DNA of 8,450 bases from Gammaproteobacteria bacterium (GCA_020630145.1 JAHDBX010000051.1:1-8450), one strand, 5' to 3'. Shown: positions 1-7,312, numbered from the stretch's first letter. A program made the numbers and translations. The notes: a model not told the origin generated them from the letters alone.

Positions 1-1
1 G

Positions 2-349
2 GACTTTTCGATCGGTGAATTTGAAGCTGTTGGTAATGCTGTACGTGAATTTGCATCAGATAATGCTCGCGTTATTGTAGGAACAGTCATTGATGCAGAT
101 ATGCAAGACGAGCTTAAGGTAACCGTGGTTGCTACAGGTTTGGGTAAAAGTGAACAGCAAGATAATGCCAGTTTACGCGTTGTACAAACGCAAAAAGCGG
201 CAAATGCATATGCTAAGCCCGATTATAGTGAATTTGATACACCAACAACAATTCGTATGGAACGAGCTGCTGGTGATGGTGTCAATAAGGCGCAGGATAG
301 TGAGGAATATTTGGATATACCTGCTTTTTTACGTAGGCAAGCAGACTAA
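2..349 (+). CDS. ftsZ: Cell division protein FtsZ, C-terminal part (5' end outside window)
   Basis: This is the last 115 residues of the tubulin-like GTPase that polymerises into the Z ring at midcell. The reading frame is open from base 2, so the GTP-binding domain lies off the left edge. The visible start (DFSIGEFEAVGNAVREFA) is typical of the FtsZ C-terminal globular domain, followed by beta strands ending in VTVVATGLG. Next comes a variable linker of about 55 residues rich in Gln, Asn, Asp and Ala. The end, YLDIPAFLRRQAD, is the conserved C-terminal peptide that binds FtsA and ZipA in gammaproteobacteria. The stop is TAA at 347-349. ftsZ is normally the last gene of the dcw division and wall cluster, with lpxC next, as here. 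Identification is very secure; only the partial extent limits description. Confidence 0.97.
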   Translation, partial: DFSIGEFEAVGNAVREFASDNARVIVGTVIDADMQDELKVTVVATGLGKSEQQDNASLRVVQTQKAANAYAKPDYSEFDTPTTIRMERAAGDGVNKAQDSEEYLDIPAFLRRQAD

Positions 350-396
350 CTTTGGTGGTAAAAGGCTATTTGTTGGAATAGTTTTATCTGGAACTA

Positions 397-414
397 ATAA
401 ATTCAATAAATTCA
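397..414. repeat. Perfect 9-base tandem duplication, ATAAATTCA x2
   Basis: ATAAATTCA occurs at 397-405 and again at 406-414 with no mismatch, in the ftsZ-lpxC intergenic region about 10 bases before a TTGACA hexamer. Two copies only. This may be simple replication slippage in AT-rich DNA; no binding-protein motif is recognised. Confidence 0.6.
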
Positions 415-424
415 ACAATATAGC

Positions 425-453
425 TTGACAAAGCAGAATGTTTGTTAAAAGAT
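425..453 (+). promoter_or_regulatory. Candidate sigma-70 promoter for lpxC
   Basis: A perfect TTGACA -35 hexamer lies at 425-430. With a 17-base spacer the -10 would be AAAGAT (448-453), which keeps the important A2, A5 and T6 positions but is otherwise weak. An overlapping alternative is TTGTTA (442-447) with TATACA (467-472) at a 19-base spacing. Either would give a leader of roughly 75-95 bases that contains the hairpin at 525-546. This rests on hexamer matching alone in AT-rich DNA. Confidence 0.35.
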
Positions 454-524
454 TATATGTTAAATTTATACAAAGTTCATTTACGACCGTGTTTAGTACA
501 ATGATTTTGTAAGTTACTGTTTTT

Positions 525-546
525 AAAGCGAAAGAGCGCTTTTTTT
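525..546 (+). terminator. Weak intrinsic terminator or attenuator-like hairpin between ftsZ and lpxC
   Basis: AAAGCG (525-530) pairs with CGCTTT (537-542) around a 6-base loop (AAAGAG), and the run of T continues to 546. The 6-bp stem with three G-C pairs is weak. It could end the ftsZ transcript. However, it finishes only 7 bases before the lpxC ATG and leaves no space for a normal promoter or a Shine-Dalgarno site, so transcripts that express lpxC must cross it. Confidence 0.5.
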
Positions 547-553
547 ATAAATA

Positions 554-1452
554 ATGATATATCAACGAACTTTAAAAAATGTTATCCGGGCAACTGGAAT
601 TGGTTTACATACGGGTGAGAAAATTTATTTAACCCTTCGTCCTGCTGCGCCTGATACTGGAATTGTTTTTCGTCGCATTATGTTGTAAAAATAAAAGCCA
701 CTCCGCACAATGTAACAGAAACCACTTTATCAACGACTTTGTCAGAAGGCGATGTTAAAGTCTCAACCGTTGAGCATCTACTTTCTGCTATGGCGGGTTT
801 AGGTGTTGATAATGCCTATATAGACTTGACCTCTGCTGAAGTGCCTATTATGGACGGTTCAGCTAGCCCGTTTGTGTTCTTAATACAGTCAGCTGGCTTG
901 GTTGAGCAGTCTAAAGCGAAGAAGTTTATCCGTATTGTGAAGCCTGTAGTGGTTGAAGAAGCTGGTAAATGGGCCCGTTTTGACCCATTTGATGGTTTTA
1001 AAGTTGCATTTAAGATAGATTTTGATCACCCCGTATTTAAAGCATCAAGCCAAGACGCTGAGATAGACTTTTCGACTACGTCGTTCTTAAAAGAAGTATC
1101 AAGAGCAAGGACCTTTGGTTTTATTAAAGACTTAGAAGCGCTAAGGGCCAAAAATTTGGCTTTGGGTGGCAGCTTGGATAATGCTATTGTTGTTGATGAT
1201 TACCGTGTTCTTAATGAGGACGGTTTACGTTATGAAGATGAGTTTGTTAAACACAAAATATTAGATGCAATTGGTGATTTATACTTATTGGGACATAGCT
1301 TAATAGGTGGTTTTACTGGTTATAAGTCAGGCCATGCATTAAATAATGCTTTGCTTAGAGCCTTGCTTAAGCAAGAGGATGCATGGGAAGAAGTGACATT
1401 TGGTGATGTTGCTGAGGCGCCTATTTCGTATACTCAGGCTATTGCATCATAA
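554..1452 (+). pseudogene. lpxC: UDP-3-O-acyl-N-acetylglucosamine deacetylase, interrupted by a frameshift
   Basis: LpxC is the zinc enzyme for the committed step of lipid A synthesis, removing acetate from UDP-3-O-acyl-GlcNAc in the cytoplasm. The start [19 protein letters not shown] is canonical. Frame 554 runs to TAA at 686-688 (44 codons). The rest resumes one frame back from 682 and is open to TAA at 1450-1452. Restoring one base near 679 gives 299 residues with the expected metal and catalytic residues: E74-H75 (TVEHLL), H234 and D238 (KHKILD) and H261 (SGHALN). These sit four places before the E. coli numbers I recall (H79, H238, D242, H265) and three before Pseudomonas. The usual TDLDPV segment after Arg-Arg is shortened, so the true lesion may be about 10 bases. 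No Shine-Dalgarno precedes the ATG. An intact lpxC is normally essential, so sequencing or assembly error is a serious possibility. Confidence 0.93.
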
Positions 1453-1457
1453 ATTTG

Positions 1458-1883
1458 TTAACGTTCGTCGTGTGATGATTGACGTTTAGCGAGTTTTTGT
1501 AAAGATTGTTTAAGGGAATCGTTCCCAACTGTTTCGGCTAAAGAATGTATTTGCTTAGCTGCATTAGGGGATATACAAGGATTTTTAGTGCTTTTTTCTT
1601 TAGAAACAGCAACTTTAGGGCTGATTCTTAAAGAGATTTGTGTGATTGGCCGATTAAGGTAGAGACTGAAGTGTTCTGTGATGTCATTACGGTAATAACG
1701 TAATTGATTTGCAATAGCAGATGAAGGTGCTGATATTGTAATTGCAAAGCTACTAATGTCGCAGACTGAGCATTGGCCAGTGAAGTTTGAAGGAACTATT
1801 TTATAAAGCTCACGTGTGTAGTTGCTTAATAAACGTGATTTTTTTTGTAAGGCCGTGTGAATAAAGTGATTTAGGGATTGCAT
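1458..1883 (-). CDS. dciA: DUF721 family protein, DciA-like replicative helicase loader
   Basis: A 141-residue protein of the DUF721/DciA family. DciA interacts with the replicative helicase DnaB and is thought to help load it in the many bacteria that lack the phage-derived loaders DnaC and DnaI. The family's recognisable core is seen as FAITISAPSSAIANQLRYYRND (about residues 46-67, a strand followed by a helix with the Leu-Arg-Tyr motif), after an N-terminal helical stretch with a basic run (QKKSRLL). The C-terminal part, after a Lys/Ser-rich linker, is a short helix ending KLAKRQSSHDER. The gene converges on lpxC with a 5-base gap and diverges from the M23 gene with a 53-base gap. A DUF721 gene between lpxC and an M23 gene is, as I recall, also the Pseudomonas arrangement. 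The helicase role is inferred from the family. Confidence 0.82.
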   Translation of the reverse strand: MQSLNHFIHTALQKKSRLLSNYTRELYKIVPSNFTGQCSVCDISSFAITISAPSSAIANQLRYYRNDITEHFSLYLNRPITQISLRISPKVAVSKEKSTKNPCISPNAAKQIHSLAETVGNDSLKQSLQKLAKRQSSHDER

Positions 1884-1889
1884 ACCGCT

Positions 1890-1895
1890 ATTATA
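1890..1895 (-). promoter_or_regulatory. Perfect TATAAT -10 hexamer just before dciA
   Basis: Read on the minus strand, 1895-1890 is TATAAT, ending only 6 bases before the ATG at 1883-1881. A start site 6-8 bases downstream would fall on or next to the initiation codon, giving a leaderless mRNA. No convincing -35 is present: at 17 bases the hexamer is AGCTTA, and at 19 bases TTAGCT. No Shine-Dalgarno sequence precedes the ATG, which fits leaderless initiation. Confidence 0.4.
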
Positions 1896-1936
1896 GCAGC
1901 CGAACGCAATGCTAAGCTAAGTCAGAAAAATAATTT

Positions 1937-2848
1937 ATGAATATAATCGTAATAAAAAAGGGCCAAAGCCCAAAAGCATACAGGATGGAGAACAAACTCC
2001 ATTATTTGCTATGTAGTGTCGTTTTATTGAGTGCTATCTCAGCTATTTTTGTGGTTGGGTATAAAGTTGGCGCCATTAATACACCCAAAGACTACGTAAA
2101 TGCTTGGGAAGATGAGCTATCAGCGCAGCAGGCTGAAGTGAAAAGTTTGCAAGAGCACTCTAATGCGCATATTCAAGCGCTGACCGCACGCATAGGTCGA
2201 TTGCAAAGCCATATTACTCGAATGGATGCTTTGGGTAATAAATTGGTTGCAATGGCGAATTTAGATGAAAGTGAATTTAATTTTGATGAAGAGCCTGCTT
2301 TAGGCGGACCTAATGAAGAGGCAATATTTGGTAAGCCTGACTCATGGGGGCTAGAATTAGCCATTCAGGATCTTTCTACACAATTATTGGGAAGACAAAG
2401 TGAGCTTGAAGTATTAGAGGATGTAATGCGTCGACGTGCACTGACGCAAGAAGTTCACCCTAAGGGTCAGCCAGTTAAAAGAGGTTGGATATCATCCTAT
2501 TTCGGTATACGTAAAAGCCCGTTTGGCGGCCGGAATGAGTTGCATAAAGGTATTGATATTGCAGCTAAAGAAGGGTCAGAGATATTGGCAGTAGCTGGTG
2601 GTGTTGTGACTCGCTCATCTCTTGGTAATGGTTACGGTAATATCGTTGAAATTGATCATGGCAATGGTTATAAAACAAAGTATGCGCACAATAAGGCAAA
2701 TTTAGTTGCTGTTGGTCAAGCCGTTAAAAAAGGTGAGGCGATTGCTATTTTGGGTTCAACAGGCCGTTCGACAGGGCCTCATGTGCACTTTGAAGTTATA
2801 AAGAATGGGCGTCCGGTGGATCCTGTTCCATTTATGCGCTCAAACTAA
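1937..2848 (+). CDS. Membrane-anchored M23 (LytM-type) zinc endopeptidase with coiled coil
   Basis: A 303-residue protein predicted to cut or regulate cutting of peptidoglycan peptides from the periplasmic side of the inner membrane. Residues 1-20 are a short cytoplasmic basic segment, about 21-44 a single membrane anchor (LLCSVVLLSAISAIFVVGY), about 55-110 and 138-168 are charged helices likely to form a coiled coil, and 184-297 is the M23 domain. All four zinc/catalytic positions of active LytM enzymes are present: H203 and D207 in HKGID, H251 in YAHN, and H282/H284 in HVHFE. It therefore looks catalytically competent, unlike the degenerate EnvC/NlpD activators. The ATG at 1937 gives a sensible short N-tail before the anchor; no clear Shine-Dalgarno precedes it. 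It lies divergent to dciA and ends before a strong terminator, so it is probably transcribed alone. It occupies the place upstream of secA held by secM in E. coli. The substrate bond cannot be told from sequence. Confidence 0.9.
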   Translation: MNIIVIKKGQSPKAYRMENKLHYLLCSVVLLSAISAIFVVGYKVGAINTPKDYVNAWEDELSAQQAEVKSLQEHSNAHIQALTARIGRLQSHITRMDALGNKLVAMANLDESEFNFDEEPALGGPNEEAIFGKPDSWGLELAIQDLSTQLLGRQSELEVLEDVMRRRALTQEVHPKGQPVKRGWISSYFGIRKSPFGGRNELHKGIDIAAKEGSEILAVAGGVVTRSSLGNGYGNIVEIDHGNGYKTKYAHNKANLVAVGQAVKKGEAIAILGSTGRSTGPHVHFEVIKNGRPVDPVPFMRSN

Positions 2849-2868
2849 GCGCGGTTTACGTATTTCTA

Positions 2869-2909
2869 GAAGCCCCTAAGCCTGTTTAGTCGCAGCTTAG
2901 GGGCTTTTT
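2869..2909 (+). terminator. Strong rho-independent terminator after the M23 gene
   Basis: AGCCCCTAAGC (2871-2881) pairs perfectly with GCTTAGGGGCT (2895-2905), and A2870-T2906 plus G2869-T2907 can extend the stem. The loop is 13 bases and the T run is 2905-2909. It separates the M23 transcript from secA, so secA should have its own promoter. Confidence 0.93.
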
Positions 2910-2947
2910 GCTTCCCATTCAATTCATTCTTGTGCCACAATGCGCGC

Positions 2948-2977
2948 TTGATATTTGATAATAACTACCTATATAAA
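2948..2977 (+). promoter_or_regulatory. Candidate sigma-70 promoter for secA-argJ-mutT
   Basis: TTGATA (2948-2953) and TATAAA (2972-2977) are each 5/6 matches to consensus with an 18-base spacer, in the only promoter-sized gap upstream of secA. Transcription would begin at about 2984-2985, at the proposed secA ATG. A second candidate -10, GATAAT (2957-2962), preceded by a weak -35 (GCCACA, 2934-2939), would give a leader of about 15 bases. No SecM-like leader peptide or arrest motif is seen. Confidence 0.4.
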
Positions 2978-2984
2978 AAGAATG

Positions 2985-5690
2985 ATGTTAAATATAATCC
3001 GTAAAGTCTTTGGTAGCAGCAATGATCGATCGATCAAACGCTTGCGTAAACAAGTACCACAAATTAATTCGTATGAGTCGAGTTTGCTAGAGCTGGATGA
3101 TGATGCGCTACGTCTTAAAACAGATGAGTTTAAGCAACGTTTGGCTGATGGCGCGAGTTTATCAAGTATTCGCCAAGAAGCATTCGCTGTTGTACGGGAA
3201 GCGGCTAAGCGAGCTTTAAACATGCGCCATTTTGATGTGCAGATGATTGGTGGCATGGTTTTAGATGGTGGCGGTGTTTCAGAGATGCGTACTGGTGAAG
3301 GTAAAACGCTTGTTGCTACTTTACCAGCATACCTTAATGCTCTCGAAGGAAAAGGCGTACATGTCGTAACGGTGAATGATTATTTAGCGAAGCGTGATGC
3401 AGAGTGGATGGCACAAATCTATGAGTTTCTAGGTCTAACAGTAGGCACTATTGTTAGTGGTCTTGAGCATGAAGATCGTAAGGCAGCTTACGCGGCAGAT
3501 ATTACTTACGGCACTAATAATGAATTTGGTTTTGATTACTTACGTGACAACATGGTGTTTGAAGTTGAGCATAGAGTTCAGCGTGGTTTGCATTATGCTA
3601 TTGTCGATGAGGTTGATTCTATATTGATCGATGAAGCTCGAACGCCACTCGTTATTTCTGGGCCAACAAACGATAATTCCGAGCTGTATGCGCAGATTAA
3701 TAAAATTATCCCGTCTTTAAGTTTACAAACTATTGCACCAGACGAAGAGCAGGGTATAGATGGTGACGGTGATTTTGTATTAGATGAAAAGAACCGTAGC
3801 GTCCATTTAACGGAAGAAGGTCACGAAAAAGTTGAATCTTTGTTGTTTAAGCAAAAGATTTTAGCTGAAGGCGAGAGCTTATATGATTCGCGTAATATTA
3901 TGATTATGCATCATGTAATTGCCGCTTTAAAAGCACATCATTTATATCAAATTGATATTGAGTACGTTATAGAGCAAGGGCAAATTGTTATTGTCGATGA
4001 ATTCACTGGTCGTAAAATGCCAGGCCGTCGTTGGGGCGATGGTTTGCATCAAGCTGTTGAAGCTAAAGAAGGTGTAGAAATTCAAAATGAAAACCAAACT
4101 TTAGCTTCGATTACTTTCCAGAACTATTTCCGTTTGTATAACAAGTTGTCAGGTATGACGGGTACAGCCGATACGGAGGCATTTGAATTAAAACAAATTT
4201 ATGGTCTGGATGTGAATGTCATCCCGACACATCTACCTATTCAGCGTATTGATCATGTCGACCGTGTTTTTCAGACTATGCAGGAAAAGTATGAAGCAAT
4301 TGCAGATGAGATACGTGAGTGTATTGCTAATAAGCAACCTGTACTGGTAGGTACGTCATCAATTGAATCATCTGAGCATTTGTCTGATCTATTAAATAAA
4401 GCCAATATTAAACACGAAGTGTTAAATGCGAAGCAGCATGCTCGTGAAGCGGATATTGTCGCGCAAGCAGGTGCGCCTGCCGCTGTCACTATTGCAACGA
4501 ATATGGCGGGTCGTGGTACCGATATTGTTTTGGGAGGGAATCCTAAAAATGCTATTGCTAAATTAAATAACCCTTCTGACAGTGAGGTCGAAAAAATTGA
4601 AGCTGAGTACGCAGAGAAAAATAAAGCGGTGCTTGCTGCCGGCGGTTTGCATATTATTGGTTGTGAGCGTCATGAGTCACGCCGTGTTGATAATCAGTTA
4701 AGAGGCCGAGCAGGTCGTCAAGGTGATGCGGGTTCAAGCCGTTTCTATATTTCTTTGGATGATAACTTAATGCGCATTTTTGCTGCTACTGATCGTATGC
4801 AATCTATGATGCAGCGTATAGGTATGGAGAAAGGTGAATCAATTGAGCATCCTTGGTTGTCAAAAGCAATAGAAAATGCCCAGCGTAAAGTAGAAGCGCA
4901 TAACTATGATATTCGTAAGAATATTCTTGAATATGATGATGTGGCAAATGAGCAGCGTAAAGTTGTTTACGAGCAGCGCAATGACTTAATGGAAGGCGAA
5001 GATATTCATGAAGCTATAAAAGCGATTATAGAAGAAACCATTGAGAATGTTGTAGCACAATATATACGTCCTACTAGCTTGGTTGAAGAATGGGACCTTG
5101 AAGGTCTTCATTACGCATTAGATACCGAGTTTAATTACAAAGCAGATGTGCGTGGCTGGGTAGAAAAAGAGGGCATGCATGAAGAAAGTTTAATTAAGCG
5201 TGTTAAAGATGATTTGTTTGCATCTTATTATGAAAAAGAAGCGCTCGCTGGTAAGTCGCTGTTGCGTCGTTTTGAACGCGATATGATGTTAAATGTGCTG
5301 GATAATAATTGGAAAGAGCATTTGGTGGCGATGGATTATTTGCGTCAAGGCATTCATTTGCGTGGTTATGCGCAAAAGAATCCTAAACAAGAATATAAGC
5401 GTGAATCATTTGAAATGTTTTCTGAAATGCTAGATAACATTCGTGAAGAAGTTGCCAAGGTTCTACTTAAAGTAAAAGTAAATGACGAGCCAGTTGAAGA
5501 GCGCCGTTCTGCAATTCCTGACAATGTTGAATATCAGCATGCAGATGCAAGTGCACCCGCTGAAGAAGCAGCTGAACAAAAAACAGCTGTTCAACGACCA
5601 GTTAAACGTGACAAGAAAATAGGCCGTAATGAACCTTGTTATTGCGGCTCAGGTAAAAAATATAAGCACTGTCATGGTAAATTGAATTAA
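2985..5690 (+). CDS. secA: Preprotein translocase motor ATPase SecA
   Basis: SecA drives unfolded precursors through the SecYEG channel using ATP. Starting at ATG 2985 ([15 protein letters not shown]) gives 901 residues, the same as E. coli, and the normal family N-terminus; the frame stays open back to a TTG at 2955 and an adjacent ATG at 2982, which I consider less likely. In order: Walker A MRTGEGKT (about 101-108), Walker B region [30 protein letters not shown], the second nucleotide-binding motifs [14 protein letters not shown] and [11 protein letters not shown], helical scaffold and wing regions, an acidic/Ala-rich linker, and the zinc tail [13 protein letters not shown] with C885, C887, C896 and H897 all present for SecB and lipid contact. 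The TAA overlaps the argJ ATG by one base (TAATG, 5688-5692), which suggests translational coupling. A Shine-Dalgarno is at best a weak AAAAG. The gene appears fully intact. Confidence 0.97.
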   Translation: MLNIIRKVFGSSNDRSIKRLRKQVPQINSYESSLLELDDDALRLKTDEFKQRLADGASLSSIRQEAFAVVREAAKRALNMRHFDVQMIGGMVLDGGGVSEMRTGEGKTLVATLPAYLNALEGKGVHVVTVNDYLAKRDAEWMAQIYEFLGLTVGTIVSGLEHEDRKAAYAADITYGTNNEFGFDYLRDNMVFEVEHRVQRGLHYAIVDEVDSILIDEARTPLVISGPTNDNSELYAQINKIIPSLSLQTIAPDEEQGIDGDGDFVLDEKNRSVHLTEEGHEKVESLLFKQKILAEGESLYDSRNIMIMHHVIAALKAHHLYQIDIEYVIEQGQIVIVDEFTGRKMPGRRWGDGLHQAVEAKEGVEIQNENQTLASITFQNYFRLYNKLSGMTGTADTEAFELKQIYGLDVNVIPTHLPIQRIDHVDRVFQTMQEKYEAIADEIRECIANKQPVLVGTSSIESSEHLSDLLNKANIKHEVLNAKQHAREADIVAQAGAPAAVTIATNMAGRGTDIVLGGNPKNAIAKLNNPSDSEVEKIEAEYAEKNKAVLAAGGLHIIGCERHESRRVDNQLRGRAGRQGDAGSSRFYISLDDNLMRIFAATDRMQSMMQRIGMEKGESIEHPWLSKAIENAQRKVEAHNYDIRKNILEYDDVANEQRKVVYEQRNDLMEGEDIHEAIKAIIEETIENVVAQYIRPTSLVEEWDLEGLHYALDTEFNYKADVRGWVEKEGMHEESLIKRVKDDLFASYYEKEALAGKSLLRRFERDMMLNVLDNNWKEHLVAMDYLRQGIHLRGYAQKNPKQEYKRESFEMFSEMLDNIREEVAKVLLKVKVNDEPVEERRSAIPDNVEYQHADASAPAEEAAEQKTAVQRPVKRDKKIGRNEPCYCGSGKKYKHCHGKLN

Positions 5691-6893
5691 TGCCAGTAGG
5701 TTTGTCAGCACCCAGTGAGTTATTGTCTGTTGAGGGTATTCGTTTAGCATCTGCATATGCGGGTATACGTAAGCATGAAAAAGACGACTTGGTTTTGATT
5801 GAAATCGCCGGAGGTTCGTCTGTAGCATCTGTGTTTACGCAAAATAAATTTTGTGCTGCTCCAGTGCTGTTAGCAAAGAAAAATCTTCAACAAACGCTTC
5901 CTAGTTACCTGCTAATTAATGCTGGTAACGCTAATGCGGGTACGGGTGATGCGGGTTATCGCGATGCTGAGTATTGTTGTACTTTGATAGCTGAGCAATG
6001 TGCTGTAAGCAAAGAAGCCGTGCTACCTTTTTCGTGTTATTGCTGAAAAATTACCTGTTAATAAAATAGCCACCGTTTTACCTGGTTTAATAGCGGACCT
6101 AAGTAGCGAACACTGGTTGCAAGCTGCATCAGCTATTATGACAACGGATATAGTTGCTAAAGGTGTATCTGAAAAAGTTAGCTTGGGCGGCAATCAATAT
6201 ACTGTGACGGGTATTAGTAAAGGCTCGGGCATGATTTGTCCAAATATGGCCACGATGCTGTCATATATTGCGACGGATATGCCTATCGAGCAAAATAGTT
6301 TGCAAGACTTGCATCAGCAGCTAGTTGAAAAGAGTTTTAATAGTATAACTGTTGACGGCGATACATCGACAAATGACGCATCAATACTTATTGCCACTGG
6401 TAAAGCTAAACCCTTGCCAAGTGACGTTTCCCAAAATGATATTTTCAATGTTTTACTGCCTATTTATCAGCAGCTTGCACAAGCTATTATTCGTGATGGT
6501 GAAGGTGCAACGAAGTTTGTGACGATAAATGTTCAAGGTGCGACTGATGCTAATGATGCAAAAGAAGTGGCTTATACGGTTGCACATTCGCCTTTAGTTA
6601 AAACAGCACTGTTTGCCTCTGATGCAAACTGGGGGCGAATATTAGCTGCCATTGGGCGAAGTCGAGTTGATGTGCTGGATGTAGATAAGATTGATTTATC
6701 TTTGAATGGCCTAGCGCTCTTAAGGCAAGGCAAACCAGTAGATTCGTATAGAGAAGAAGATGGTGCCGCTGAAATGTCCAAAGATGAAATTACTATCAGC
6801 ATTGATTTACACTTATCTAGTGGGGTTGCTACGGTATGGACTAGCGACCTCAGCCATGAATATGTAAGTATAAACGCAGATTATCGTAGCTAG
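5690..6893 (+). pseudogene. argJ: Ornithine acetyltransferase / N-acetylglutamate synthase, interrupted by a frameshift
   Basis: ArgJ moves acetyl from N-acetylornithine to glutamate, recycling acetyl groups in arginine synthesis. The first frame gives 115 good residues (FTQNKFCAAPVLLAKK, INAGNANAGTGDAG, then VLPFS) before reading into a TGA at 6044-6046. The remainder resumes in another frame from 6036 (VIAEKLPVNK) and is open to TAG 6891-6893. The family motif VLPFSTGVI is thus missing Thr-Gly: a net loss of 5 bases at about 6034-6036. Restored length would be 402 residues, normal for the family. The autocleavage site NMA-TML is intact, with the nucleophile Thr at codon 6252-6254 (restored residue 190), as are DGDTSTND, DGEGATKF, ASDANWGRIL and the terminal DLSHEYVSINADYRS. 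The missing Thr-Gly corresponds to the oxyanion hole in solved ArgJ-family structures, so even frame slippage would not restore activity. The gene is coupled to secA and lies 2 bases before mutT. Confidence 0.93.
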
Positions 6894-6895
6894 TT

Positions 6896-7312
6896 GTGTC
6901 TATACAGGTTGTTATTGCGCTTATAGAAAGTATGTCGCCTCTTGGCGAAGGTGGACAAGGCCAGGGTCAGTCATACCTTGTTGCTAAAAGAGCGCTAGAT
7001 AGCCATCAAGGCGGCTTATGGGAGTTTCCTGGTGGCAAGGTAGAACAAGGGGAGCCTGCTGATAAAGCGCTTCTAAGAGAACTGAGAGAAGAACTAGCAA
7101 TTAATGTTACGAAGTTTGAGCATCTATTTGATTTCCCTTATGCCTATCCTGATAAATCCATAGACTTTATTGTTTATAAGGTCAGTCAGTTTGAAGGTAA
7201 AGAGCAGGGGCATGAAGGCCAAGAAATACGCTGGGTGAGTAAAAGTGAGTTATTAAAGCTCTCTTTCCCCGCAGCCAATCAAAAAATTATAGATAATTTA
7301 TTTAGCGATTAG
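6896..7312 (+). CDS. mutT: MutT-type Nudix hydrolase (8-oxo-dGTP diphosphatase)
   Basis: A 138-residue Nudix protein, probably the enzyme that hydrolyses 8-oxo-dGTP to keep oxidised guanine out of DNA. The Nudix box spans G47 to I69: GGKVEQGE, then RELREELAI with R61, E62, E65 and E66 present. The usual Gly before the last hydrophobic position is Ala68. Upstream LWEFPGGK and downstream FPAANQKII match MutT. Compared with E. coli MutT (129 residues) there is an extra loop, about residues 15-25 (PLGEGGQGQGQ), between the first two strands. Pseudomonas homologues that I recall carry a ThiE-like C-terminal domain; this one does not. The GTG start at 6896 is 2 bases after the argJ stop, and the next in-frame ATG would remove the first strand, so GTG is preferred despite no visible Shine-Dalgarno. 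It is likely the last gene of the secA operon. Confidence 0.9.
   Translation: MSIQVVIALIESMSPLGEGGQGQGQSYLVAKRALDSHQGGLWEFPGGKVEQGEPADKALLRELREELAINVTKFEHLFDFPYAYPDKSIDFIVYKVSQFEGKEQGHEGQEIRWVSKSELLKLSFPAANQKIIDNLFSD

Noticed and set aside
129..428. 99-codon plus-strand frame overlapping the end of ftsZ
   Set aside because: It lies mostly within ftsZ in another frame, its product has no recognisable family, and the ftsZ frame is clearly the coding one.
661..690. Programmed -1 frameshift in lpxC
   Set aside because: No X-XXY-YYZ slippery heptamer fits the zero frame, and slipping at the T run would lose the conserved Arg-Arg. LpxC is not known to use recoding.
1460..1490. Hairpin near AACGTT after lpxC as a terminator
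   Set aside because: Only about 4 bp of contiguous pairing (AACG/CGTT), a large loop and no T run; it also lies inside the end of dciA.
1871..1894. Plus-strand promoter TATTAT (1889-1894) for the M23 gene
   Set aside because: The -10 resembles consensus, but no -35 is found at 16-18 bases and it overlaps the minus-strand TATAAT, which is the better match.
2173..2364. Minus-strand frame inside the M23 gene
   Set aside because: Short, no family similarity, and antisense to a coiled-coil coding region; a shadow.
5569..5596. Repeated CAGCTG with a possible TGAAC/GTTCA stem near the end of secA
   Set aside because: It lies inside the coding linker of SecA, where Ala/Glu/Gln codons naturally give such repeats; the stem is short, without a T run.
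6029..6046. Programmed +1 frameshift in argJ
   Set aside because: A +1 shift joins the frames but cannot supply the missing Thr-Gly pair, so the product would lack its oxyanion hole.
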